Shown here: one piece after another, positions 13,351-22,068 of the stretch
How the letters are laid out: every line of letters begins with the position of its first letter
Position numbering within the stretch: the first letter of the stretch is position 1
Assembly (NCBI GenBank): GCA_023487605.1
Contig: JAMDEE010000013.1
Span: 1 to 27,857, forward strand
Direction: 5' to 3'
DNA from: Patescibacteria group bacterium
Lineage (GTDB): Bacteria > Patescibacteriota > Microgenomatia > Levybacterales > UBA12049
Length of the DNA: 27,857 nucleotides
The notes under the pieces: generated by a model
What the model was told of the DNA's origin: nothing
Seen by the model: only the letters and a program-made list of their open reading frames with translations
The model's database searches: none
Position numbers and translations under genes: made by a program

Positions 13351-13512
13351 AAAATAAAATTCGGTATAGCGTATAATACCCGGGCTTTAATTTTTTTAAG
13401 CAAATTAACCGAAAAATTAAAGACGAGTGGTATAAAAACGGAATTGTATATTGAAAAATTAAATTTTGGTGAATCCTGCACCACGATACAACCGGTAGAA
13501 TTGTTGGATTGA
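13351..13512 (+). pseudogene. Start-less open frame after metG (possible gene relic or extension)
   Basis: Directly after the metG TAA (13348-13350), and in the same frame, 53 sense codons stay open until TGA at 13510-13512. The peptide looks protein-like rather than random: KIKFGIAYN, a helix (TRALIFLSKLTEKLKTSG), then IKTELYIEKLNFGE, a beta-alpha-beta order as at the start of Rossmann-like proteins. There is no ATG or GTG; the first possible start is a TTG in the middle. It may be a decayed gene, or rarely translated by stop read-through. No confident family. Confidence 0.25.
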
Positions 13513-13537
13513 TTACGCTTCTGTTTCGTAGTACACT
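13509..13537 (+). promoter_or_regulatory. Promoter of the Tat-signal transglycosylase gene
   Basis: TTGATT (13509-13514), exactly 17 bp, TACACT (13532-13537), then 7 nt to the ATG at 13545. Predicts a leaderless mRNA. The TTG at 13509 is in frame with the gene but belongs to the -35 box. Confidence 0.6.
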
Positions 13538-13544
13538 TATCTCA

Positions 13545-14666
13545 ATGTTTGAGGATCACGGTGAAATGTTACCAATAAAAAATCCTCCTAATTTTTCAAC
13601 AAGAAGGAGCTTTCTAAAAAAAGTCGCAGCAGCTGCTATTGGCGTTGCGGCAGGAGAACTTGGTGTTAAAATTTCTGCCGCTAGGACTAGAAAGGAAGAG
13701 AATATTTCTAAGACTGCGTTTCTTTCCGAAAAACCAGTTTCTCTGCCAACGCCGAAACCTACCTCTATTCCCGTGTTGGCTCAAATCAAAGAGCCGCAGA
13801 AAAAACCGAAGGTTTTTACTCAAGCACCTACGCCTACAGAAACGGTTTCTGTTTCCGGTCCTACGTTTGAATCATATCAAGATTTGATTTTTCCCGACTA
13901 TACCCGTTGGCAAAAAGATGAAGCAGATAAAATGGTTACGAAACAAATCGAATACTACCAAAGCGAGCCTGAAAAAGATGAGAGAATTCTCCGCACCTTA
14001 TCGTGGGTGAAGGATATACATGAGATCTCCGACAGTCTTGGTCTTAACCGCAGTTTTCCGCAAAAAATTATTGACGCTCTTATTTATGTCGAGAGCGGGG
14101 GAGATCCCACTGCAGAGACGGATGTAGCAGAGGGCTTGTGTCAGTTGTCGTATAAAGCAGTTGAATCTTTAAGAAAATTGCCGGATGCGCAAAAATATTT
14201 CGAAGAGAAAAAGACCGTTAATCTCTTAAAAGATCCCAAAGAAAATATTCGTCTTGCTTTGGGGTATCTAAAACGACTTTTGGATATTTATCCCGAGCCG
14301 TCAGTTGCATTATGGGCGTATCACTTGGGAGACGAGAATATGAACTTTGCGATTGAGACATATTGCAAAAAAGATTTGGGTATGGATCAAGAATTTGTTG
14401 ATGATACGCTTTCATATTTTGACTTCAAAACCAACCAGACCGGAACGGCAAAACTTATTGCAATGAATCGGAACAAGACGGGAAGGATTAATTTCATTAA
14501 TCTTGTCCGCTCGACCCATGTTGTTGATGCTTTAAAAGCAAGAAAAGCATTTGGTAATAAAACAAATCTGTATGTTCCCCGAATTGCTGCGGCGCATTTT
14601 CTCATGGAGGAATATGTTAAAAGACATGTTGCGGATAATACATTACCCAAAAACTTGAAAAATTAG
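13545..14666 (+). CDS. Tat-exported lytic transglycosylase (SLT domain)
   Basis: 373 residues from ATG 13545. The N-terminus has a twin-arginine signal: S-T-R-R-S-F-L-K-K (R20-R21) and then a mild hydrophobic core (VAAAAIGVAAGELG). A Pro/Thr-rich linker (about 60-110) leads to the catalytic domain (about 150-290): IIDALIYVESGGDPTAETD with the likely catalytic Glu at residue 183, then AEGLCQLSYKAVE, then IRLALGYLKRLLDIY and VALWAYHLG. This is the lysozyme-like fold of SLT transglycosylases, which cleave the MurNAc-GlcNAc bond of peptidoglycan. Tat rather than Sec export is unusual for this family. Monocistronic by context. Earlier TTG start at 13509 rejected (it is the -35 box). Confidence 0.78.
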   Translation: MFEDHGEMLPIKNPPNFSTRRSFLKKVAAAAIGVAAGELGVKISAARTRKEENISKTAFLSEKPVSLPTPKPTSIPVLAQIKEPQKKPKVFTQAPTPTETVSVSGPTFESYQDLIFPDYTRWQKDEADKMVTKQIEYYQSEPEKDERILRTLSWVKDIHEISDSLGLNRSFPQKIIDALIYVESGGDPTAETDVAEGLCQLSYKAVESLRKLPDAQKYFEEKKTVNLLKDPKENIRLALGYLKRLLDIYPEPSVALWAYHLGDENMNFAIETYCKKDLGMDQEFVDDTLSYFDFKTNQTGTAKLIAMNRNKTGRINFINLVRSTHVVDALKARKAFGNKTNLYVPRIAAAHFLMEEYVKRHVADNTLPKNLKN

Positions 14667-14672
14667 CCATAG

Positions 14673-14696
14673 AGAAGGTTAAAATTCTTCTTTTTT
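14673..14696 (+). terminator. Possible weak terminator after the transglycosylase gene
   Basis: AGAAG (14673-14677) and CTTCT (14687-14691) form a 5-bp stem around a 9-nt loop, followed directly by a T-run (14692-14696). Weak stem; moderate support only from the T-run and position. Confidence 0.35.
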
Positions 14697-14712
14697 ATAT
14701 ATAAAGCGGCAA

Positions 14713-14742
14713 TTGTTGCTTTTGATAAATTTGTGATATAAA
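14713..14742 (+). promoter_or_regulatory. Possible promoter of the GH130 operon
   Basis: TTGTTG (14713-14718), 18 bp, TATAAA (14737-14742), about 55 nt before the ATG at 14797. Other AT-rich alternatives lie nearby (TATATT at 14756-14761), so the exact promoter is uncertain. Confidence 0.3.
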
Positions 14743-14796
14743 TATATTAGGATGCTATATTTTAGTAGTATCATTTAAGCCCCAAAAGAATAATAC

Positions 14797-16638
14797 ATGA
14801 AAACTGCCGAACTGCCCAAAGCTACTTCCCTTAAATCATTAACAGGGCTAGGAGTAATTGCCGCTTGGAATAAAGTATATCTCTACTATCGCTCAAAAAG
14901 CGACCCGCCGGACACATTTTATACTGCAATAAGCGATGATGGATTCTCTTTCGCAAAACAAAAAAAAAGCGTTTCTGTTAAAACCGGAACATATACAAAA
15001 GCCGATATAAAAACATGCAGAAATTTTTCAATTTCACAGCAGGATAAGTACTTTACCTGTACCTACGTTCGAAAAATTGCTAAGGGATCAGTGCTGGAAC
15101 AGGCTTACTCGTCCGACTTATTATCCTTTGAATATGAAGGGAATATAGCAAACATCGAGAATCAAGGATTTATTGTTCCAAACTATCATTTTCAAGATCA
15201 ACTTGTACTTTATTATGTGCAAAAAACTATACAGGTTGCTTATTCAACAGACTATATTCATTGGGAAAAAACAAATAAAGATCTTTTATCCGCGGAAAAT
15301 GGGGAGATACATAATATCGGTTGCGTAGTGCCTACAGAGAAAGGATTGTTAATGATTTATCATACAAAAAACGATAATGGTTATGCGGCGCATATAGCCT
15401 TGTTTGACGCTAATGATCCAACACATATGCTTTGGAATCCCGAAGAGCCGATATGGATACAACCGAAAACATGGAAAAAAACAGCGTATCCTCTTGGAGT
15501 AGTCCTGTTTTGCGGAATGTTTCTTTCATATTGGCATATTGAAGGAGAAGGTATCTTTGTTTTTGTTTATGCATTGCATAAAATCTCCGATGGAGATCGT
15601 TCAAAAGATATTTCCCTTTGTCTTAATCGATCAGAGGAAAACCCAATTATTGTACCTAAAAGCCGCAATAGCTGGGAAGCGTTTAATACATTTAATCCTG
15701 CCGCGATATATGAAGATGGTAAGGTGCACATACTGTATAGAGCGCAAGGACATGATTATGTTTCTGTTATTGGATACGCAACAAGTGGTGACGGTATCCA
15801 TATAAAAGAGAGATTAGATCAGCCGATTTATAGCCCGCGTGAATCTTTCGAATGGGTTGGAACCACAAAGCCTTCTGAGATTTCATACAAGTATGTTTCC
15901 GGAGGAGGATATGGAGGATGTGAAGACCCTCGTATAACAAAAATTAATAACAGGTTTTATCTTACTTATGTTGCATTTGATGGAATAAACCCGCCTCGTA
16001 TCGCATTGACATCTATTACTTCCGAAGACTTTCTTACTAGACGTTGGCTTTGGGAAAGACCAGTTCTTATTTCTCCTCCCGGAGTTGTTGATAAAAGCGC
16101 CGTTATTTTTCCTGAAAAGATCAACGGAAAGTACGTTATAATGCATAGGATTTATCCGGATATCCTTATCGATTTTGTTGACAGCTTAGAGTTTGACGGA
16201 ACTCATTGGCTTAATGGTCAGTATAAAATTTCTCCTCGTCCTGACAAATGGGACAGCCGAAAGATTGGAGCTGGAGCTCCGCCGATCAAAACAAAATATG
16301 GATGGCTTCTTCTATATCAGTCAGTTGGTGAGCAAGACAGTGGTAGATATAAAATAGGAGCTATGCTTTTGGATATTAAGGATCCAACAAAAGTGTTGTA
16401 TCGTAGTCAATCTCCCATACTCGAACCGGAGGCTTCATATGAAAATAACGGTTTTAAACAAGGCGTGATTTATCCTTGCGGCGCGGTCGTTATCGGTAAA
16501 ACGTTGTATATGTATTACGGAGGGGCTGATTCTTACGTTTGTGTTGCTACAGCCAACATAGATAAATTTTTAGACGAACTTAAGTTTTCTCAACTGGCAA
16601 GGTTAACAACGCCAATCGCTGAAAGAATTAAATTATGA
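14797..16638 (+). CDS. GH130-family glycoside phosphorylase-like protein with degenerate N-terminal propeller
   Basis: 613 residues, no signal peptide, so cytoplasmic. The C-terminal half (about 270-613) is a complete five-bladed propeller of the GH130 (mannosyl phosphorylase / DUF377) type: NPIIVPKSRNSWEAFNTFNPAA, VHILYRAQG, GCEDPRIT (374-381; the Asp of EDPR is the family's catalytic acid), PVLISPPGVVDKSAVIFPEKI, GAGAPPIKTKYGWLLLYQSV, and a final VIYPCGAVVIGKTLYMYYGGAD. The N-terminal half (about 1-260) repeats the same blade pattern (VYLYYRSKS, QLVLYYVQKT, LGVVLFCGMFL) but has no EDPR, so it is probably non-catalytic. GH130 enzymes use phosphate to split beta-mannosides or related sugars. 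Its stop overlaps the next start (ATGA at 16635). Confidence 0.8.
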   Translation: MKTAELPKATSLKSLTGLGVIAAWNKVYLYYRSKSDPPDTFYTAISDDGFSFAKQKKSVSVKTGTYTKADIKTCRNFSISQQDKYFTCTYVRKIAKGSVLEQAYSSDLLSFEYEGNIANIENQGFIVPNYHFQDQLVLYYVQKTIQVAYSTDYIHWEKTNKDLLSAENGEIHNIGCVVPTEKGLLMIYHTKNDNGYAAHIALFDANDPTHMLWNPEEPIWIQPKTWKKTAYPLGVVLFCGMFLSYWHIEGEGIFVFVYALHKISDGDRSKDISLCLNRSEENPIIVPKSRNSWEAFNTFNPAAIYEDGKVHILYRAQGHDYVSVIGYATSGDGIHIKERLDQPIYSPRESFEWVGTTKPSEISYKYVSGGGYGGCEDPRITKINNRFYLTYVAFDGINPPRIALTSITSEDFLTRRWLWERPVLISPPGVVDKSAVIFPEKINGKYVIMHRIYPDILIDFVDSLEFDGTHWLNGQYKISPRPDKWDSRKIGAGAPPIKTKYGWLLLYQSVGEQDSGRYKIGAMLLDIKDPTKVLYRSQSPILEPEASYENNGFKQGVIYPCGAVVIGKTLYMYYGGADSYVCVATANIDKFLDELKFSQLARLTTPIAERIKL

Positions 16639-18572
16639 TAGAACTTACCAGAAATCGGGATAATCCGATTCTAAAACCTAATCCGATTAATGCATGGGAG
16701 GCAAAAGCGGTATACAACGGAAGCATTATAAAAGACATGGGATTATTTCGCATGGTATATCGCGCTCTCTCGGAAGAAACACTATATAACGGGTATCGTA
16801 TGCAACTTTCAACAATTGGTTGTACAACAAGTTCTGATGGGATTCACTTTATAAAAAGAGAACAACTGATTACTCCTTCTGAAACCTGGGATAAATTCGG
16901 CTGTGAAGATCCTCGTATAACAAAGATTGACGGCGAGTATTTTATTTTTTACACGGCTCTTTCTGATTACCCTTTTCGTCCGGGAGGAATAAAAGTTGGG
17001 TTAGCGATTTTTTCCGATTTCACAAAGCCTTCCGAAAAGCACCTGATTACTCCGTTTAATGCAAAAGCAATGGTTTTACTGCCCGAAAAGATTAATGGGA
17101 AATATGTTGCGCTTTTAACCGTTAATACGGATATTCCTCCTTCATATATTGCTATTGCATGGTTTGATAAGAAAGAAGATATATGGTCGCAAGTTTACTG
17201 GAACAACTGGTATCAGCATCTTTCTGAACATATTCTTCCATTATCCAGAATAAACTCAGATCAGATTGAAGTTGGCAGTGTACCCATTTTGACTGCAGAA
17301 GGCTGGCTTTTTGTCTATTCCCATATTAAACACTATAATGATGAATCCCATAGAACGTTTGGGGTTGAAGCGGTACTTCTTGATCGGGAAAACCCACAAA
17401 GGGTCATTGCTAGAACAGAGAAACCAATTCTTTTGCCCAAAGCTGATTATGAGGAGCATGGTCTTATCCCAAATATAGTATTTCCTTCAGGGGGAGTTGT
17501 GCAAGACAATACGCTTTCTGTTTATTATGGTGCGGCCGATACAACGTGTTGTCTTGCAACATGCAGTATATCCGAATTAATAAAAGAAATGAGGTTTTAT
17601 TCTCCTGTTGCGTTAAAAACGGAAAGGCCTTTGTTATCTCCTATTCTTGAGCCAATCCCTTATCATAGTTGGGAGGCAAAAGCGGTTTTTAATCCGGGAG
17701 TAATACAAATTAAAAATACCATCTATCTTGTTTATCGAGCGATGGGCTTTGAGAATACTTCGGTATTAGGACACGCTATAAGTAAAAACGGTTTAACTAT
17801 TGATAAAAGAGCTGAAATGCCAATTTATGTGCCAAGAGCGGCATTTGAAAATAAGAAAAAGCCAGGAGGAAATTCCGGCTGTGAAGATCCCCGCATAACC
17901 ATGCTTAATGATAAGCTTTATATGTGTTATACGGCGTATGACGGCTTAAATGTTCCTCGTGTTGCCTTTACTTCAATTGTTACTGACTCATTTCTTAAGG
18001 GGGATTTTAATTGGGCAGACCCCGTTTTAATATCCCCGCCGGGAATAGACGATAAAGATGCGGCTATTTTTCCGGAAAAAATAAATGGAAAATTCGTTGT
18101 TATCCATAGAATTCAAGACAGTATTGTATTTGATAAAGTAGACACTCTTGATTTTGACGGCAAAACATGGCTTCGCAGCCTTTTCTATATTACTGCGCGG
18201 GAAGATTTCTGGGATAGCGAAAAAATAGGAATTTGCGCTCCGCCAATAAAAACAGATAAAGGCTGGTTTATTTTATATCATGGAGTAAGTAAATGGAGTC
18301 ATGAGTATAGAGTAGGCGCAATGCTTTTAGATCTTGAAAATCCGGAAATAGTCTTAGCGCGAACCCCCTGGCCGATTTTAGAACCACAGACAAAGTTCGA
18401 AAAAGAAGGATATGTTAATAATGTTGTATTTCCGTGCGGCACAGCTTTAATAAATGATACATTATTCATTTATTACGGAGGCGCAGATAAAGTTACAGGC
18501 GTTGTAACTATTTCATTTTCGAATCTTCTTAATTATTTATTAGATTACCCGACCGGTAGAAAAGTAAATTAA
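16635..18572 (+). CDS. Tandem double GH130-family glycoside phosphorylase-like protein
   Basis: 645 residues made of two consecutive GH130 propellers (about 1-318 and 319-645), each with its own EDPR motif: GCEDPRIT at 89-96 and at 415-422. Each module also has the matching opening (NPINAWEAKAVYNGSII; PIPYHSWEAKAVFNPGVI) and closing (VFPSGGVVQDNTLSVYYGAAD; VFPCGTALINDTLFIYYGGAD) blades. GH130 proteins are normally a single module of about 320-350 residues, so a two-module chain is unusual. No signal peptide. The ATGA overlap with the preceding GH130 gene means coupled translation; together the two proteins provide three EDPR-containing modules and one degenerate module. Substrate probably a beta-mannoside-type glycan (family-based). 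Confidence 0.82.
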   Translation: MIELTRNRDNPILKPNPINAWEAKAVYNGSIIKDMGLFRMVYRALSEETLYNGYRMQLSTIGCTTSSDGIHFIKREQLITPSETWDKFGCEDPRITKIDGEYFIFYTALSDYPFRPGGIKVGLAIFSDFTKPSEKHLITPFNAKAMVLLPEKINGKYVALLTVNTDIPPSYIAIAWFDKKEDIWSQVYWNNWYQHLSEHILPLSRINSDQIEVGSVPILTAEGWLFVYSHIKHYNDESHRTFGVEAVLLDRENPQRVIARTEKPILLPKADYEEHGLIPNIVFPSGGVVQDNTLSVYYGAADTTCCLATCSISELIKEMRFYSPVALKTERPLLSPILEPIPYHSWEAKAVFNPGVIQIKNTIYLVYRAMGFENTSVLGHAISKNGLTIDKRAEMPIYVPRAAFENKKKPGGNSGCEDPRITMLNDKLYMCYTAYDGLNVPRVAFTSIVTDSFLKGDFNWADPVLISPPGIDDKDAAIFPEKINGKFVVIHRIQDSIVFDKVDTLDFDGKTWLRSLFYITAREDFWDSEKIGICAPPIKTDKGWFILYHGVSKWSHEYRVGAMLLDLENPEIVLARTPWPILEPQTKFEKEGYVNNVVFPCGTALINDTLFIYYGGADKVTGVVTISFSNLLNYLLDYPTGRKVN

Positions 18573-18596
18573 TTCAGTATATTTTACTATAGGTTA

Positions 18597-18708
18597 TTGA
18601 CATGTATGGAAAACGTATGATATATATGTGAATAACTTTTCAATTTTGAGATAAAAGGTAGTTTATCTGTATTTTTTTGTTGTAAAAAGGATTGTTTTCT
18701 TCTAAAAT
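18597..18708 (+). promoter_or_regulatory. Tandem promoters of rpoBC
   Basis: Upstream: TTGACA (18597-18602), 18 bp, TATATA (18621-18626). Downstream: TTGTAA (18680-18685), exactly 17 bp, TAAAAT (18703-18708), with a predicted leader of about 21 nt to the rpoB ATG and no Shine-Dalgarno sequence. Two promoters would fit a strongly expressed essential operon. Confidence 0.55.
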
Positions 18709-18735
18709 CCAATATCCTTTTGAACTTATTTTTAG

Positions 18736-21700
18736 ATGCTAAAAGATAGTAATAGCAACATTAGAGACTATTGGGGCAGAATGTATTCTTCTTTGCCAAA
18801 GCTGGATCTCTTGGCAGTGCAAAAAGAGTCGTATAATTGGTTTGAAAAAACAGGCATAGGCGAAATTTTAAAAGAGATATCTCCTATTGATGATTTTACA
18901 GAAAAGAATTGGACGTTATCACTTGAGGACTATCGTTTAGGTAAACCTTCCTGTAATTGGCAAAAAGCAATAGAAAAAGGACTTACATTTGACGCACCTT
19001 TGTACGTTAAGGCAATTTTAACCAATAAAAAAACCGGAAAATCTCATAAGTCAGAAGTTTTTCTGGGAGATATGCCCCAGATGACAGAGAGAGGAACTTT
19101 TATTGTAAATGGAGTCGAAAGAGCGGTAGTAAATCAATTGGTTCGTGCTCCAGGAGTATTCTTTACAGAGTTTTCAGACGCGGTTACAGGACGAAAGCTT
19201 TATGCTGCGGAGATACGTCCGAATCACGGTTCTTGGCTTGAATTCGCTACAACCCGTCATGGAACAATTACTGTAAAAATAGACAGAAGAAAGAAATTCC
19301 CTGCCACAACATTTTTGAGAGCTATAGGTATTTCTTCAAACGAAGCAATATTGGCCGAATTTAAGAACCTGGATAAGGAAAGTATTGCTTTTATAAATTC
19401 AACTCTTGAAAAAGACGCAGCAGCGAGCGAAACAGAAGCTCTGATTGAAATTTTTAAAAAGATGCATCCAGGAGAACCAATAGTTATAGATAAAGTAAGA
19501 GAAAGTTTTAGAGGGCTTTTTTTTAATTTACGCCGTTATGATTTAGGGGTTGTCGGCAGGTACAAAACGAACAAAAGATTAAGAGACATAAATTCATTTG
19601 TTATTTCCGAAGATCGAACCCTTACAGTTCATGATATAGTAGCAGCTATACAGTATCTGATCTTGCTTGCCCGCGGACACGGCAGTGTTGACGACATAGA
19701 TAGTTTGGAAAATAGAAGAATTAGGGGGGTCGGAGAACTTGTAGCGACTACGGCGTTTAGAGTAGGTGTTTTAAGGCTTGAAAGAAGTATTAAAGAAAGA
19801 ATGAGTCTTATGCAGCAGGATGCTCCTGTTTCTGTTTCTTCCTTAGTTAATGCCCGTCCTATCATGGCATCTATTAATGAATTCTTTAGGACATCCCAGC
19901 TTTCTACTATTATAGATCAGACTAATCCTCTTTCTGAAATAGATAATTTAAGAAGACTGACAGTTATGGGAACAGGCGGAATATCAAGAGAAAGAGCGGC
20001 ATTCTCTATAAGGGATATTAATAGTTCTCAATATGGCAAGATTTGTCCCATACGTTCCCCCGAAGGCCCAAACATAGGTCTTGTTACATATCTTGCTCTT
20101 TATGCTAAGGTAAATGGTTACGGATTTTTAGAAACACCATATAGAAAGGTTGTTTCTGTTAAGCGTGGAGGCAAAGATGTAGTTATGGCTACTGATGAGA
20201 TAGAATATTTAGATGCGCAGGATGAAAAGAAACATTATATAACCCACGCTATGACGCTTGATCAAAATGGAGTTATTGCGGATGAGCGAGTTGCCGCGCG
20301 CTATGGGGGAAGTTTTCTGGAAGTAGAAAAAGAGAAAATAGAATATGCCGATATTACCCAGCGTCAGGTAGTAGGAACAGCGGCATCTTTAATTCCTTTT
20401 ATCAACCATGACGAACCAAATAGGGCTCTTATGGGAACCCATATGCAATGTCAGGCAGTCCCTTTGGTGAATCCGGAAAGTCCGATTATTGGTACAGGTA
20501 TGGAGAGTGAAGTAGTTCAAGTTATGGGAAGAGTGGTTAAGTCTCCGTTTGATGCAGAGGTTAAATTTGCCGACAGCAGACAGGTTATAATCGAAAGTAA
20601 AAAAGGAGACAGAGAGACATATTACGTAGATTCTTTCAGACGAACGTCTCAAGCGACTGCTTATGTCCAAAAAACAGTTGTTAATACAGGCGACAAGGTT
20701 AATAAATCTTCTATTTTAATTGACGGTCCGGCATCGCAAAACGGTGAGCTGGCGCTTGGAAGAAATTTGATTATAGCTTATGCGTCACTGGACGGATTAG
20801 GATACGAAGATGCAATTGTAATTTCGGAGAGGCTGGTTAAGGAAGATGTTCTCTCGTCAATTCATATAGAGAGATATGAAACATCAGTTGTAGAAACTAA
20901 ACTGGGTCCGGAGGAAACTACCTGTGATATACCAAATATTTCAGAGAAAGATCTAGCTAAGTTAGATAAAGACGGAATCGTGGTTGTGGGAAGTGAGATA
21001 GACCCCGGAGATATTTTAGTTGGTAAGATTGCTCCCAAAGGCGAGACAGAACTGACTGCCGAAGAACGACTACTGCGAGCAATTTTTGGAGAACAGGCGA
21101 GAGAAGTAAGAGATACTTCGCTTCGTATGCCTCATGGGGAAAGAGGCACGGTTATAAATGTACAGATATTGGATCGAAAGACAGGTGATGAATTGGAACC
21201 TGGAGCTATTCGAAAAATTATAGTTGAAGTTGCCCAGTTCAGGCATGTAGTAGCAGGAGATAAGTTGGCTGGAAGACATGGCAATAAAGGAGTTATCTCA
21301 AAAATACTTCCCCAGGAGGATATGCCTTATATGGCCGACGGTACGCCTGTTGACATAGTTATTTCTCCAATTTCTGTTTTAGCGCGTATGAATCTTGGAC
21401 AGTTACTGGAAGCTCACTTGGGGTTTGCGGCTCAGAAGCTGAATATAAAAATTGGTCTTCCTGTTTTTGAACAGGTTGGAGAAGATAGGATTGTTTCTCT
21501 TCTTAAAAAAGCAGGCTTACCGACAGATGGAAAAACTATTCTTTATGACGGCAGAACAGGAGAAGCTTATGAAAATCCGGTAGTTGTGGGGGTAGAATAC
21601 ATAATGAAGCTAATACATATGGTAGAGGATAAAACTCACGCGCGGTCAACTGGTCCTTATTCTTTGGTAACCCAACAGCCTCTTGGAGGAAAAGCTCAAA

Positions 21701-22056
21701 TGGGCGGTCAGCGATTAGGAGAGATGGAGGTTTGGGCGCTTGAGGCACACAGAGCAAGATACATATTACAAGAAATGCTGACTATAAAATCAGATGATGT
21801 TGTTGGCCGGTCCAAGGCTTTTGAGGCAATAGTTAAAGGAGTAGACATACCAACGCCTAAGGTTCCGGAATCTTTCAAGGTTTTGATAAAAGAACTTCAG
21901 GCAATAGGTTTAGATGTTTCGCCCTTGGGCGCAACTATTTCTCAGGACCAAACTGCTCTAGTCGGAGATACAGAGAAAGAGTCTAAAGCAATGCAGGAGG
22001 CATTAGGAGCAACCATTGTAGCTGATCAGAATTTGGAGCCGGGAGTTGTTAGTTAA
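18736..22056 (+). CDS. rpoB: DNA-directed RNA polymerase subunit beta
   Basis: 1106 residues, compact compared with 1342 in E. coli. Hallmarks in order: EVFLGDMPQMTERGTFIVNG (about 108-127), the rifampicin region SQLSTIIDQTNPLSEI (387-402) followed by RRLTVMGTGG, ICPIRSPEGPNIGLV, the catalytic-centre lobe GDKLAGRHGNKGVISKI (about 841-857), and the C-terminal GGKAQMGGQRLGEMEVWALEAHRA. It forms the catalytic core with RpoC. At the rifampicin pocket several residues differ from the sensitive type: T391, N404, T409 and M411 correspond to E. coli Q513, H526, S531 and L533. rpoC follows 12 nt after the stop. Ribosomal genes that usually precede rpoB (rplJ, rplL) are absent; GH130 genes lie upstream instead. 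Confidence 0.97.
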   Translation: MLKDSNSNIRDYWGRMYSSLPKLDLLAVQKESYNWFEKTGIGEILKEISPIDDFTEKNWTLSLEDYRLGKPSCNWQKAIEKGLTFDAPLYVKAILTNKKTGKSHKSEVFLGDMPQMTERGTFIVNGVERAVVNQLVRAPGVFFTEFSDAVTGRKLYAAEIRPNHGSWLEFATTRHGTITVKIDRRKKFPATTFLRAIGISSNEAILAEFKNLDKESIAFINSTLEKDAAASETEALIEIFKKMHPGEPIVIDKVRESFRGLFFNLRRYDLGVVGRYKTNKRLRDINSFVISEDRTLTVHDIVAAIQYLILLARGHGSVDDIDSLENRRIRGVGELVATTAFRVGVLRLERSIKERMSLMQQDAPVSVSSLVNARPIMASINEFFRTSQLSTIIDQTNPLSEIDNLRRLTVMGTGGISRERAAFSIRDINSSQYGKICPIRSPEGPNIGLVTYLALYAKVNGYGFLETPYRKVVSVKRGGKDVVMATDEIEYLDAQDEKKHYITHAMTLDQNGVIADERVAARYGGSFLEVEKEKIEYADITQRQVVGTAASLIPFINHDEPNRALMGTHMQCQAVPLVNPESPIIGTGMESEVVQVMGRVVKSPFDAEVKFADSRQVIIESKKGDRETYYVDSFRRTSQATAYVQKTVVNTGDKVNKSSILIDGPASQNGELALGRNLIIAYASLDGLGYEDAIVISERLVKEDVLSSIHIERYETSVVETKLGPEETTCDIPNISEKDLAKLDKDGIVVVGSEIDPGDILVGKIAPKGETELTAEERLLRAIFGEQAREVRDTSLRMPHGERGTVINVQILDRKTGDELEPGAIRKIIVEVAQFRHVVAGDKLAGRHGNKGVISKILPQEDMPYMADGTPVDIVISPISVLARMNLGQLLEAHLGFAAQKLNIKIGLPVFEQVGEDRIVSLLKKAGLPTDGKTILYDGRTGEAYENPVVVGVEYIMKLIHMVEDKTHARSTGPYSLVTQQPLGGKAQMGGQRLGEMEVWALEAHRARYILQEMLTIKSDDVVGRSKAFEAIVKGVDIPTPKVPESFKVLIKELQAIGLDVSPLGATISQDQTALVGDTEKESKAMQEALGATIVADQNLEPGVVS

Positions 22057-22068
22057 TTTAACTTAATT

